Below are positions 9,780-21,440 of a stretch of 64,000 nt of DNA, in pieces. The DNA lies in contig CM045734.1 of assembly GCA_024760905.1 (NCBI GenBank), forward strand, positions 37,945,064-38,009,063. The letters run 5' to 3'. The translations under genes were made by a program, and so were the position numbers. Under the pieces are notes generated by a model. It did no database searches. It saw only the letters and a program-made list of their open reading frames with translations, and was not told the origin of the DNA. Source of the DNA: Plotosus lineatus (lineage: Eukaryota > Chordata > Actinopteri > Siluriformes > Plotosidae). Each line of letters opens with the position of its first letter. Position 1 is the first letter of the stretch.

Positions 9780-12700
9780 CTGTGGACACAGTGGACATGA
9801 AATTAGATTCATTTAAACTGATTACTGCACTTTTTGCATTTAGATTTTTATACGTACTTAATGGACGTTTCAGCATCTTGAGCAGCTTTAACGAGGTACT
9901 TGGATGCCACTTGTGCATTCTGTCTGACTGAGCTCAAGGCAGCCATTTCTCCTGCACGAAGCCGCTCATTTTCACATTTACATGCCTCAAACTGGCCCTG
10001 GAGAGGAAAAAAGGAGGGTTGAGTTGTTGCACAGGCAATTAAATCCACACTCATCTACCAAAATGTACAGTTATACGAAAATTAAACATGAGTAAAGATG
10101 ACTGGGCTTCAGGCAGAGCTGAAACAGAGTCAACAGCACATCCCAACCGAGTGTTTTATTCCTTTTGTACTCCAGCAACCTGTCAGCAAGTACAAATGCT
10201 GGTTTTTATTTTTCACCTTGTATGGTCACATTCGATGAAGTATGTGCTTTCTGAAACGGATTGTTTCTGTTTTCACTTATGAATCAGCAGCTATAAACAG
10301 ACAAAATGTTCTCTCTCTCTCTCTCCCAGTTAGTAAGATAAACAATATTTATCAAACACTGCCTATATATCGGAGATAAGCCCATATAAATAAGAAAATT
10401 GTCCTGAAGACTTTCCTGCGGTGGAAAATTTACTGATGAAAGCATGCAATGCACTCCACAAATGTTCAATAAATATCTCCTTAGAGAAAGCCACAATCTG
10501 TCAATTATGTCTCAGCTTATTCATTTAATATTAATCTTATGTTTTTTGATGCAGCCATCATCATTTCCCGTGAAAGAGCTGTTACTATAGAAACAAGTTA
10601 ATTCATAGTAAGCTTCTGATTTGATTTATAACTGGCACTACACAGTCGTTGGTTTCATAGCAATCTGTTTGGATCGATGAAGATGGTCTTTGAAGTTCTG
10701 TGTAGATGTGCTTGTGACGAGGATGCCTGTGCGCAAGTCTGTTAAGTGTTATGTTGTGTGCTCAGTAAAACACTTATAGCTTGACACGGTATCAACTTGG
10801 TCCAATGGCAAGCCAAGATAATTGGGGTTGATGATCTACTGCAGCTTTTACCCACCTTCACAGTCATTGGGTTTCTTTTTATAACTTTGAGTGCCTGATC
10901 TTCCGGTGACAACTTATTTTGGATCAATCTTCATGGGGACCCTCATGCTTGATCTTATTACCTTGGGTGGCCCTACCAGATGCTGGGGCATCTGATGGTC
11001 TTGCACAAGGATTCATTGGGACACGCAAGCTCAGCCCAGCTTGGCAAGGTTCTGATTGATAAGCGGTACCACACAATTAAGTACTTCTAAACAATCTAAC
11101 CTGAGACCTCAACAGCATGGTTTCATATACATATAAACACACACCTGTAGACATATGATGTAATGAAGCATAAAGCATGCAAGATTATAAAAGGTGAAAT
11201 ACACCTGAAAAGCCAAACCTGAAGCTGCTGGAACTCTTGTTTCAATTTAGACAAACTGCTTTCAGCTTTCACAGCTCGCTTCTGTGAGAGAAATAAAACA
11301 CAAACCGCAGTCTGAGATGCTTTATTGCCAGAGGTATTGTCAGTATGGATGCACTGATTGCAACATTCTGGGCCAGTATTTAAAATATCAATTTGGCTGA
11401 CAAAAAAAGAAAAAACAAACTTTTTTTGTGAACTCTTTGTTAATAAAGAAATTACACCATTGATCAAAAGTCTTTCAGCTCTTCATAATTATATCTTTCA
11501 AATTTGAAGGTAAATTCAATTCTACAAAATTTTGAAACAACTTTTAAAAGTGGCCCTTTCACTTCTCCAGCATATTAAATAAACATGAAATACAAGGTTA
11601 GAAATGGAATCCACCATTTGCTTCATCCTGTGCACCAGTGGCAACGACCCCTGCAACTGGCACAGTGATAGTAGCAAGCAAGAGTGCGGAACTCTTGATC
11701 TCAGACTTTTCTTTTTTCTACAAACTGGTGTTAAACTACCAACTTATCGTGCTTGTACAGCTCGTTCCTCCGATCACACGGTCTCGTTATTACTGTAAAC
11801 ACAGACACAGAACCAAAACTACAAATAAAACAGGTGAAGGCATACCAAGCCCATGGAACAGGTTGTTTTGATGAAAATAATAATGGAACTGCACGGATAC
11901 AAAGACACTTCACTAATGCATGGACAAAAATTCTTTTTATGTAAAATAACTTCTGCAGCACTAGATAAATGTAATTCAACAAGGAAAATATCAAGCATTA
12001 TGATGACCTCATCTGTAACCACTGGAATATAAGATCACATCTCATACTTTGTTTAAATTTAAATCACATGGAAAAAAAATACCCATCTCCTCTGCTATAG
12101 CCTCCTGAATATCAACCTTAAAGGCTTTAAGAGTTTGTGATTGATGATTATACAGTATACACTCATGATTCAGGGCAGCCTCTCAGAACCCCCCTCCACC
12201 CACAAGTATTTAACTATTTTACCCCCCCTCCTCCCCCATTCATCTTGGGAGGATTTTTGAGTCACCCTGTACTTGACAGTAAGCATGTATGTATGTGTGT
12301 TTAACTCCCAAACTATTACAGACACTCACCGACTTACGTTTTAGTTAAGTTCCAGACAGCCGAATGTAAGGTGAAAAAAAAACATAAGTTGTTATTGTAT
12401 GTTCCAGTGATGTATGATGTTCATACTGTACTATACATCCATAGATACCATTACCGTATCTCATAACACCCCTAAATCAATTATTATAAACATTACATTG
12501 TGAAATAATATCAAATATATCAAATAATAAACATTAATTTCAAATAAATTAAATTCAAGCAAAATAATTTCAAATAGATAAATTTTAATCAAATTCACTC
12601 ATCAAATATCAAATACAGTATCAAATATAATCTTTAACATTCTCTGTGATGCGATCTTTCTGCTTATAAATGGCTCCAATGGTCTACAGAGCTATTTGGA

Positions 12701-13076
12701 AGAAAAGAGCAACAGTCGCATGTTTTTCACCAGCATCAATTTTCTTGATAATAGCTATCTTCGTTTCTAACTAGATGGCTTGCCACTTTTTCTGATTACC
12801 ACCATCACTAGTAGACTTATGCTTCTGACCAATCATATTTGCTTCGGGTTACAAAAGTCTACAAAACAGTGTAAACACAAAGATCACAGAGACGACGTCA
12901 TAACACAAGGGTAAAACGCGATGAACCGGGAAGAAGGAGGGGCACGTTCAGTCTGTTGCTTGTAAACAATGGACACAGCATCATTATATCATTGCACTAC
13001 GTAGGTACGTCTTGTACTACAGAGACCAAGCTAAACTCAAAATTTGACATAATTAAAAAATAACTTAATTAATAAT

Positions 13077-13112
<36 letters not shown>

Positions 13113-16100
13113 GAAAAATACATAAAATGAATCGATGTAAGTCGGGAGCGTCTGTATTATGAAATTTTCATCAAACCTTTCTGGTTTGTTTGAATCTAGC
13201 CATTTAGTCAATAAGACACATTGCCACAAGGAGGAAATAATCATCATGGACATATAGAAAAAAAAAGATTTGTATTTCTCCCTATTACCTTTTATTTCAA
13301 CAAAAATGGGGGGGGGGTTTGATCCTGTACAGTTTTAAATTGTACTTCCTACAATCTAGTCCAATCTTGTAATAAATGGCTGGGATGTTTATATACCAGA
13401 GCATCCCAAGTTTTCAGTTCAGAATAAAATAAAGTCATTTCAAATGCATACTGTCATGAGCTGAAGGTTTTCTTCCACAGACTGCACCATACTCTCTAAA
13501 GCTTTGGTTTCTCTCTCCTCCTTCATATTTCGGTCATGTAACTCATCTGTAAGTTGTCTGATTCTAAACAACACAGACAAGTTTTCTGATTAGACCTGCA
13601 CATCTGAGCAATACCCATTTTAATTATGTTTCATGTAGTTATTGTTTGTGTCTTACTTTGTAGACTCAGCCTCTGACTTCTTGATCAGTTCTCTGATGTG
13701 TTTCCGTAGCTGTACGTTTTCTTCTTTTAACTAGAAATTCATAAGATGCACATATGACCATTTTAAAACAAATTCCAGTAATAATAATGTGACAACAGCA
13801 CCCCTAATAAACAAACTAGTATTAACTTTAAAAACAAACAGTTGTATTACCTTTTGCTGATAACTAATCGCATTATCTGTACTTCTTTTCTTCGAGTGGA
13901 AGGTGAGATCAATAACTGAGGTCTCTTCATCTCCTTCATAGCTACCCGTACTCCTGTTTAAACAAGGTTGTGGGGAGAAGTCCTCTCCCAGCTCCCACTC
14001 ATTTAACGTCTTGTCCCTGTTTTCACAGGACAGTAAGGAGTGATCCAAATAAGCATTGCCTGGCAGCGTGCCACTCAGTTCTAAGTCATGTGCTTCCTCA
14101 TTGACTGAGGCCTGGTAGCTTTCAGTCCATTCATCCTCAGGTTTATAGTCAAACGACTGTTCAAGCAGTGAGGGATCTGTGAAAAACTGACCCTGATGGC
14201 TGTGCTCGAAGCTTCTTATGTACTTGTACTCATCCTCCACTGAAAAAGCACTATCAGATGCGTTCTAGAACAAGAAACATGAGAAATATCAGCCCAAATG
14301 CCATTATATGAAACACAGGATGAAAATAGCTTTTGTATCCTCATAGGGCTCGAGTCAACTATTTGTATGCAAGTGTTTTTGTCTCGCTTTCAGTTTTGCA
14401 CATCCTCCCCTACGTGTCCTCCCATCCCGTGGAAATGAAAACATGATGAAATGAGAACTTGATGATCTAGAATCTAGAGTCAGGTAATCATGAGCATCTA
14501 TTAAAAATGGACAACCATGAAATCGGCAGGGCAAAATGGTTAGTTTTGGGGGTTTTTGGTTGCCCCCCCCCCATTTTTCTCCCTAATTCAGTCATATCCA
14601 ATTCCCACCCATCAAGTTCTTGCTCTCCCGTTCACATGACCAGTAGGGGTGTCCCTGAAAACCTATTATTGGTATCGCTATATTGATCAAAAAATTTTCC
14701 CAATGTATCGATACATTAGAATATTGCTGTACTGTTTCATAAATGCATTAAATAGAACAGACTAAGACATATTACTCTGAGGGAAAGCGCTATCCTCTCT
14801 GTCAAATGAATGAGATCAGACACCCAGATCGCTGTGAGTGACAAGGAAGTGAGCAATTATTATCCCTCCCTCCTGTAAGAGCTCAGCCAATTTGCTCCAA
14901 TGGACTCCTGGGTGTGGATGTTTGTGGCATTAGCCTGAATTTGAACTTGCAATCTGTGTGTTAATAGTCACGCACCTTGTCGATGCGCTACTCAGAAGCC
15001 CAAGTTTAGGAATTTTGGTCAATTTTCTCTTCATTTACTTTTCATTCCTGACAACACTCGACAGCAACAAGCAAACGATCTGTTTACTTCAAATATGTTG
15101 TCACCCCCAGTGGATGGATGATGAATCATGTTTTTTTGGTAATGGTTTATGCAAAGAATCATATTCTTCGAAACCGATTGTGGGCCACAAAATATCAAAC
15201 AAACAGGTGATCCGGATTTGGCCTGCTGGCCTTCAGTTTGACACGCCTGATATTATTAACATATGAGATTAATTAATGATGGGAATTAAACGGAACGTGA
15301 GTAATTACTGCAGCGGTTCATCCAAGACAAGGTTGGAATACTCGAGGCCATCTCTGCACTTATCAGGCTCTGCTCTATTTTACATACATGTTCAGCAGCA
15401 CAATCAAATGCATGGGAGATGTTCTGGTTTAGAAATAAACCAAACTTCTTCCCAAACAATTCTAATATTTTAGAGTGTATTCCATCATTCAGGGAGAAAC
15501 AGAGAAGCTGGAGACAAACTAGGCAGACTTTGAGTGAGATGTGAGGTACATCTTGAACATGCCACTAGTGTGCAGGGCTAATACAAACACAACTAAACAT
15601 TTACAATCACATTCAAATTCATAGGCAATTTCGAGTCATTGGTTAAGGGGCGGTTCAACATTTTCCCAAGCGTACAGAGAGTATGCTTTTTTTTGACCCC
15701 CCCTCCCCCCTCCGAAAGCATACAAATAAATGTTGATGATCTCTCGGCAGGATTTTTAAATAAGATATTAAACAAAAGAATGGTCAAACCTCTTTTATAA
15801 AATAAATCAATCAATGTATTTCCTTGAACTTCTTTTATACACCAGTCAAATAATAATTTTAATAATAAAAATTATATTGTTTTTAATAATAATATTTAAT
15901 ATTAAAATATAATTCAAAATGTCTGCATTTTTTATTGGTCATTGGCTTTTGGACAACCACACTTCAGTTAGTGATCAGCAAGGGCGTAGGCTGGTCTGAC
16001 CGCGGGGGGGGGGGGGGGGGGGGGGGGGCACATCTTGGTTGTTCGGAGCCTAAGCCTTAAAGGGGAAATGAAACGCTGACTAAATAAGTTGTTGGTAGCT

Positions 16101-18407
16101 TAAGTATAGTTTATTGAAGCGATTGTGGCTTAAATTTTATATCATAAATAAACCATTGCACACACAGCAATTTTGTTTTATGTGCTTGTCGTATAAGTTA
16201 TCGATCCGAAAGCCACCATTGCTAAGTGCCCACAAAGTTACTGTGAAGTCAGAGTTGATACAAAGTACCACATAAAATATAGTGCATGCATGTCACAGCA
16301 TATGATATAAACAACATGGAATCTCACGCCAACCAGCACAGTTTTTCAGCAGAAGACGATTCATCTATTACTCTCAGAAGATGAATCAAATATTATAGTT
16401 CAACCAAAAACATTCTCATATATATTTCAAACTACATCTGCACGTACATGTGCTAAATACATTTACAAATTGAGCTAAAGTTATTTATCTATTCAAAGGC
16501 ACAAACAAATATTAATACATATTTACAGCACAGAAACATACTATTAATTTTATAAAAGTACTGAGCATTAGGCTGCAGATCCAGGCTGGATGGCTTATGA
16601 TTATTTCAGCCATTCATTCTCTGTGCGTCAATGTTTGTGTTCTAACACATGTGCAGGAACCGGAGGCGGGACTAACAAACTGTGCTTTAGTCTCACACTC
16701 TGTTTGATTGACAGTGTTCAGCTATTATTTGTTATTGATAATATTATGTTTGTTGATTGGTCAGCTCGGGCGTGCACATGCTCAGTGCCCGTTACACGTT
16801 AACTTCCGGTTTACTTCCTGACTCTAGTCATGCGGAACTTATCTCCGACTTTCTCTTAAGTCTAAACTTAAGTTTATTTATAAGATTGTGAATACACATA
16901 ATTTCTTGTCCAGCGGAACTCAACTCCTGCTGTAAGGGGGTGCATGTGCACCCTGCGCACCCCCCCCCAGCCTACGCCCTGATCAGCTGCCTTCTGATGT
17001 TTCAGCAGCTGATACCGGGTTGGGTAGTATTCATTGCAGACTTTGCAGGTATGCAACACCGCAGGTGATTGGTGAATCGTGCATTGAGTTTCAAACGTAC
17101 ACGCACAAAATGATTATATATATATATATATATATACACACGAGCGCATATTGTTGATCGACATTTTTATATTAAAAAGTGTACACAGTTTTGCGTATAC
17201 GTTTTGTACGCTTAGGAAAATGTTGAATGACCCCTAACCTAAAGTGCATGTCAACAAAATGGTAATTTTCACTAACGCAGCCAGACTTTGACACCACCGT
17301 ATGCAACGTGAAGCACAAAAAGTTTCTCAGTGAAAAAATTAATTTTTTTTTTTTAGAATGACCTGAACAGAAAGAAAGCTGATTGGTGGAATAAACTTTC
17401 CCTATATGTTTGGACAGATGAGTAACTGGATGTCTTGAAACAATGAATAAAACCTCTCTCTTTCTGATGTATTTAAATTAGTGTTTTCATATCTATACAA
17501 ATGAATAAATAAAAATCCTGAGAGTTTTGACTGATCTTAGCCTGTGTCCGAACAAATGAATATCAAAATATATTCACTTGTAATGACTTCAAAGCACTGA
17601 TGTGAAAGGTGATCTGGATAAAGGTGCCAGCCAAATGCCAGACATGTAAACGTAAAGGTTTATAGTATTTCACCTCAACAGGCTTGAAAGTACTGGAATG
17701 TTGATTTTTGGTCCTGATGAATTCTTTGAAGGAAAAGGGATTTGAGTCTTCTCCATCCTCTTTCGGCTCATCTGAATTAGACGTACATACATTGTGAACA
17801 TTAATAAACACTCCAAACGTGGGACACCAAGAAAGCAAATAATGATGATGATAAGAATAATAATAATATGAATAGTGTGTTCCTCATGATCCCAAATCCA
17901 AGGCTCTCTTTCTCTCTCTCCTCCAAGCAAGCACTGTATGATGATTTTGTGAAGAAAAGAGATACTGGTGGCTCAATTGCTGAGGGCCCTGGGCTGCAAA
18001 CCACAGTTAGCCCAAGCTGCCACTGTTGGGTCCTTGAGCAAGGCCCTGAATCCTTAGTTACTTAGTTGTATGTTAAAAAGATAAGTCACAAATGTAAGAA
18101 TGTGAATTAAACACACAAGTCTCTCACACTCACACACACACACACACACACAAACCATAAATAGAGAGCGATAACTTCAACAATTCCCTGAGGGAAATTC
18201 GATTGTCATGGCAACAAATCAAATAGATATTAGGAATGTATTCACACTCACACACACCCGACACCCCAAAAAATCCAGTTGTGAAAACTGAAGTCTTTTA
18301 TGAGGAACTCAAGTGTGTAAATACAACAAGAAGTGCGATAAGAAACAGAAATACGACTTACCATCTTGAATAATAAGCGTTTTCTTTGATGTTTTGTGTT
18401 TGGACAT
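9695..18407 (-). CDS. entr1: ENTR1 (SDCCAG3), endosome-associated trafficking regulator 1
   Basis: Eight coding exons on the minus strand: 18407-18362, 17771-17674, 14264-13851, 13730-13657, 13563-13452, 11281-11219, 9997-9858 and 9779-9695. Every intron is GT-AG and all phases agree. They total 1032 nt, 343 residues plus TAA. The N-terminus holds NPFSFKEFIRTKN (residues 26-38), an acidic low-complexity middle follows, and a coiled coil runs from about residue 183 to 310 (IRQLTDELHDR, RAVKAESSLSKLKQEFQQLQ, ENERLRAGEMAALSSVRQNA). The C-terminus is IKQLLTGRETLCLVSELLGS then IDRISEI. These blocks match vertebrate ENTR1, an endosomal coiled-coil adaptor linked to receptor recycling, PTPN13, cytokinesis and cilia. 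Mammalian forms are somewhat longer. The start is the ATG in exon 1 with no coding sequence seen upstream. No break was found, so the gene should be functional. Confidence 0.93.
9858..9997 (-). CDS. entr1: entr1 coding exon 7
   Basis: Acceptor TCCTCTCCAG. Encodes GQFEACKCENERLRAGEMAA, then LSSVRQNAQVASKYL and ETSIK (split codon). Donor GTACGT, phase 2. Confidence 0.93.
10640..11070 (-). repeat. Unclassified repeat-like sequence in entr1 intron 6
   Basis: The block has an even GC content unlike the surrounding AT-rich intron, and strings such as GGTGGCCCTACCAGATGC and CTTCATGGGGACCCTCATGC that look like a decayed interspersed repeat. I cannot assign a family. Confidence 0.3.
11219..11281 (-). 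CDS. entr1: entr1 coding exon 6
   Basis: Exactly 21 codons (KRAVKAESSLSKLKQEFQQL then Q), phase 0 both ends. The acceptor CTCTCACAG is strong. The donor GTTTGG is weak by consensus, so this exon could be skipped at times without a frame change. Confidence 0.9.
12319..13154 (+). mobile_element. Tigger/pogo-type element in entr1 intron 5
   Basis: Terminal inverted repeats CAGACACTCACCGACTTACG (12319-12338) and the complement of CGACTTACxx...GCGTCTG (to 13154), flanked by TA on both sides. The interior has AT-rich CAAAT repeats (12510-12640), a block shared with the element at 44025 (GGAGGGGCAC, TTCAGTCTG, TTGTAAACAATGGA near 12938-12972) and an A run of about 30 near 13080-13110. No transposase ORF, so non-autonomous. 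Confidence 0.8.
13452..13563 (-). CDS. entr1: entr1 coding exon 5
   Basis: Encodes IRQLTDELHDRNMKEERE, then KALESMVQSVEENLQLMT; acceptor TTGTTTAG, donor GTATGC, ends in phase 0. Typical heptad leucines are visible. Confidence 0.92.
13657..13730 (-). CDS. entr1: entr1 coding exon 4
   Basis: Encodes LKEENVQLRKHIRELIKK and SEAEST, start of the coiled coil; ends in phase 2 before GTAAGA. Confidence 0.9.
13851..14264 (-). CDS. entr1: entr1 coding exon 3
   Basis: Largest exon, 138 codons, phase 0 at both ends. The acidic, low-complexity middle region includes VEDEYKYIRSFEHS, PEDEWTESYQAS and GDEETSVIDLTFHS, then ISYQQK, which starts the coiled coil. Acceptor TTGTTCTAG, donor GTAATA. Confidence 0.92.
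14640..15480. other. entr1 intron 2 sequence, no exon seen
   Basis: Holds scattered repeat-like strings (GTAGGGGTGTCCCTGAAAAC near 14644 resembles a transposon end) but no paired end or exon. Open frames here have no recognisable content. Confidence 0.35.
15981..16980. mobile_element. hAT-type non-autonomous element, 1000 bp
   Basis: Perfect 14-bp terminal inverted repeats AGGGCGTAGGCTGG / CCAGCCTACGCCCT, flanked by 8-bp target duplications GATCAGCA (15973-15980) and GATCAGCT (16981-16988) with one mismatch. A G run of over 20 follows the left end and a C run precedes the right end. No transposase. The 8-bp duplication indicates hAT. Confidence 0.85.
17116..17142. repeat. (TA)n microsatellite
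   Basis: Simple TA alternation ending in CACAC, in entr1 intron 2. Confidence 0.9.
17674..17771 (-). CDS. entr1: entr1 coding exon 2
   Basis: Acceptor CTAATTCAG precedes it. It completes an Asp codon, then encodes DEPKEDGEDSNPFSFKEFIR and onwards to KPVE, ending in phase 0 before GTGAAA. It carries the SPFSFKEF-like motif diagnostic of ENTR1. Confidence 0.9.
17955..18080 (+). mobile_element. SINE D, partial
   Basis: Carries GGTGGCTCAATTGCTGAGGG, then CAAGCTGCCACTGTTGGGTC, CTTGAGCAAGGCCCTGAATC and TTAGTTGTATG, the order seen in the other D copies (45826, 48350). Lies in entr1 intron 1. Confidence 0.6.
18362..18407 (-). CDS. entr1: entr1 coding exon 1
   Basis: Begins ATGTCCAAACAC and encodes MSKHKTSKKTLIIQD plus one base (phase 1). 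The donor GTAAGT is at 18361-18356. The basic start is followed by the acidic stretch of exon 2. Confidence 0.85.
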
Positions 18408-18600
18408 GTTTCTATGAATGCGCTGTCGGCTATTCAAACACAGCACGAACACATTTCTGCTGCTCGGTTGTCAAACATTCAATTCCTTCTGTGTTCATTA
18501 AACCCCTGCAGTCAGCACAAGCCAAATAAACATTAAGGTTAACACATTTAATTCTAACAGTTCTACATATTTATTAGTGATAAAGTTTTTTTTTTTTTTA
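18408..18600 (-). promoter_or_regulatory. Likely entr1 5' UTR and promoter region
   Basis: Sequence upstream of the entr1 ATG. It is locally less AT-rich with a few CpGs (GCGCTGTCGGC, GCACGAAC, CTCGG near 18420-18470) and no TATA box. Placement is by position; no start site can be seen. Confidence 0.35.
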
Positions 18601-18754
18601 CACTAACTCTAGCGAACATGACTTGTTTCCCCACCTCAGGTATCATTTCTTCTTCTATGGCTTGTGATTCACTGGCAGAGAACAGCACCACCTATCGACT
18701 TGGCAGACGCTGTTTCTGGAAAAATCAACTGGATGAGATGAATGACACGTTTAA

Positions 18755-18755
<1 letters not shown>

Positions 18756-18810
<55 letters not shown>
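18756..18810. repeat. (CT)n-(CA)n microsatellite
   Basis: About 12 CT units followed by about 15 CA units; it explains the serine/leucine- and histidine-rich open frames here. Confidence 0.95.
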
Positions 18811-18814
<4 letters not shown>

Positions 18815-18855
18815 CACAAACACACAACTTGTGAATTTTACAAGTACGTACCATT

Positions 18856-19183
18856 ATTCTGTAACCACTTAATCCTAATTAGCGTCGCAGGGAGGCTGGT
18901 GTCCATCCCAGCCGACTCCAGGCGAGGGCAGAGTCCACCCTGGACAGCTCGCCAGGCCATCGCAGGGCAGAAACCTGATGGCTTTGCAGCCTACTCTTGT
19001 CGAACGTCAGAAATGGTTACTTTAGATGCCTCATACCATAGACAGTGAGAGACATGACAACCTTTGATAACCCAGTTAGCTACACTGGGGGGTGAGGGTG
19101 ACAACCTGTGGTGAGTGGGGCTTCAACCCCCACCTTTAGGGTCAGTGATCCAGCACCTATACTACTATAGGCCACCACTGCCC
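18856..19183 (-). mobile_element. SINE B2 (B head and body, L2-like tail)
   Basis: Minus strand. The tRNA-like head is near 19120-19183, the shared B body (complement of CTCTCACTGTCTATGG) near 19035-19060, then GGCAGAAACC and the L2-like tail (CTCGCCAGGCCATCGCAGGG, GCGTCGCAGGGAGGCTGG) near 18884-18965. It differs from B1 in having no RTE-derived 3' part. Confidence 0.85.
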
Positions 19184-19229
19184 GTTCCAAGTCCCATAAG
19201 TTAAGCATTCAAATGAACCAATTTAAAGT

Positions 19230-19420
19230 TATTTGAGACAGGCATGGTCACATGGTTAGCATGTCAGCAGCACAGAAAGAGGGTGCTGGGTTTGAATCCT
19301 GGAGAAGGTATTATTTGTTTGGTGTTCGCATGCTCTCCCTGTGCTTGTACAGTACTCTGGTTGCACTCACAATCCAATGACACCACACACACCTACTGAA
19401 TAACCATTTTTCAGACCATT
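19230..19420 (+). mobile_element. SINE A, decayed
   Basis: A decayed head (CATGGTTAGCATG, GGGTTTGAATCCTGG) is followed by TTCGCATGCTCTCCCTGTGC and a degraded CTCTGGTTGC block; the tail is lost. Confidence 0.65.
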
Positions 19421-19599
19421 TTTCTGGACAGTGCAATATCACTCTTCAAAGCGCAATACTCATTTTTAGAGCAGGCCTCTGACTTATTACATGTACTCTG
19501 CACTGTACTATCACCTCTCACAGCACACCCTCCACCTTAGTTTCAACATGAATGTTTAAACTGGACTTTTGTAAATCTCTGCACTAGACAGCAGCTACC

Positions 19600-19720
19600 T
19601 GAGTTATCAAAGGCCGGCCATGTCTCTCACTGTCTATGGTGACAGGCATGTAAAAGAACAATTGCTGACTGTCGTAAAGAGTGGGCAGCAAAGCCGTCAG
19701 CGTATTTCTGTCAGTCTAGG
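19600..19720 (+). mobile_element. SINE B fragment
   Basis: Body only: GTTATCAAAGGCCGGCCATG, CTCTCACTGTCTATGG, AAAGAACAATTGCTGACTG and CGTATTTCTGTC. Head and tail missing, so B1 or B2 cannot be told apart. Confidence 0.75.
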
Positions 19721-19944
19721 AACCAGCTGAGCCACCATGGAAGGGACCTAGGCCAAGAGAGCGGGGATCAGCCAGCGCAAACTGTCTCTCGCTATACAAA
19801 AAAAAAATAAATAAAAAATACTCAGCGCAGGCGGGGAGAAATAACTCTTCACTATCTTTGAATTTGAAGAACAGAGCCATCATCAGGATATATGTATGTA
19901 TGTATGTATATGTGTCATTATGTGTGCATTTAGGTATGTGTGTA

Positions 19945-19947
19945 TAC

Positions 19948-19999
<52 letters not shown>
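19945..19999. repeat. (TA)n microsatellite
   Basis: About 22 TA units preceded by TGTG and GTAT repeats (19885-19945). Confidence 0.95.
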
Positions 20000-20000
<1 letters not shown>

Positions 20001-20244
20001 CTTAGTTGTCTTTTGTGCACTTTTATAATTGCTGCTTTCGTGGCTCATGCAGCAGTTGAAATAAGTATTTCATATCTTATCTTACATGCACATTACACCC
20101 ACTGGTTGTTCTAAATTGTCTATTGTTGTGAATCAGTGTACGTGTGTTTGACATGTGATTGGTCGTGAGTTCTCCAGTGTGTACACTGCCTCCGAACAGT
20201 GTCAGCTAAGATAGGCCCCGACTTTCCCGTGATTCTAAGAGGAT

Positions 20245-20405
20245 TCATTTCAATTCATTTTCTGTACCCGCTTAATCCTAACTTGGGTCGCGGGGAGGCT
20301 GGCGCCCATCACAGCCAACTTCGGGCGAGGGCAGAGTACACCCCGGACAGCTCGCCAGGCCACCACCGCAGGGCGGAAACACGCTGACGGCTTTGCAGCC
20401 TACTC
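20245..20405 (-). mobile_element. SINE B2, 5'-truncated
   Basis: L2-like tail (CGCTTAATCCTAACTTGGGT, GCGGGGAGGCTGGCGCCC near 20270-20308) and part of the B body on the minus strand, without the tRNA-like head. TTCTAAGAGGAT (20233-20244) and TTCTAAGAAGAT (20406-20417) flank it, one mismatch. The truncation therefore arose at insertion, as expected of LINE-driven copying. Confidence 0.8.
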
Positions 20406-20411
20406 TTCTAA

Positions 20412-21440
20412 GAAGATATGAGTGAGTATTTTTTTTTCTTTATCCCTTTTATATATATATTTTTATGGGGAGATATTATTCATGGATGACACAATATCTT
20501 GTCTTATGAAAGTTGTGTAGTACATATAAACTTTTTTGGATTTAATTCAGTATAGAAATGTATTAGGAAATTAATGTGGTATAGTATAGGAATAAAATAC
20601 TTTAAGATGTGCTGGCATTGAAAGCTAATCGACCCCAGGATATCCCGCTGATGCTAATTACTGTACTTTTCTTTGATAACGAGACTACTGTACGTACTGG
20701 GGTTTGAATTAGGCGAGAAACCTCCGACTTTTATTTTGAAAACTGCAGCGGTGAGTTTTGAGAAGCAACGAAAAGCACCAGTGGCCCACAAATTTAGGGT
20801 AAGTTATCTAAACGAATTTTATAACAACAACAAAACTGATACCACGCAGTTAATTTGCAAGCAATAACGAGCCATAGAAATGTTGCAGCTAACATTTAGA
20901 ACAAATTCGTGTTACGTATTTATAATTTTACAAACAGAAGACACACAGTAGGTGGCGATACGCGCCTAAAGACGCCGCCAATCAAACTTAAGAAGAAGAA
21001 ATTTAAATTCAATAAGATGTAAGTTTAAAACTAGGAATATTATAACCGGCATTTGTTTGAGGAATGTCGCGCAAATATGAACTATTATTGTGTTTGAGTA
21101 AAATGTTTGCCTGTGGAGCACAGACATCAGCAGAAGTCGCACTACCCACAGCTACGAAATACGTCAACACATCCGCCATATTGGAAGGGATGATCAACAA
21201 TGATGCTTGTAATACCATGCTAAAAGTCATGAATGTACTTTACAGAATGACACTACAAACGGAATAATTATTAAACTGTCATATACTGTTCATATTTTGG
21301 AAAATTAAAAACTGGTAAACAGTGGGAAACATGGCAAAACTGAGAAAAGTTAATGAATAACAATTACTGGACAGTTCTATTTGCAGAGGGCATCACAATT
21401 AACAATATCCCCTGGGCCTGAGGTGAATAACTGTTTTAAT
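20412..21440. other. No confident gene; small ORF and AAG-tailed short repeat
   Basis: AGGTGGCGATACGCGCCTAA (from 20950) leading to AAGAAGAAG (20992-21000) looks like the 3' end of a short retroposed sequence. An ORF at 21064-21267 (66 residues, starts MSRKYELLLCLSKMF) follows with a fair ATG context, but has no recognised domain. Treat as non-coding unless expressed. Confidence 0.3.

Noticed and set aside
18618..18872. Possible divergent gene starting opposite entr1
   Set aside because: In mammals PMPCA lies head to head with ENTR1, so I looked for it here, but the frame runs into microsatellite and no mitochondrial peptidase motif is present.
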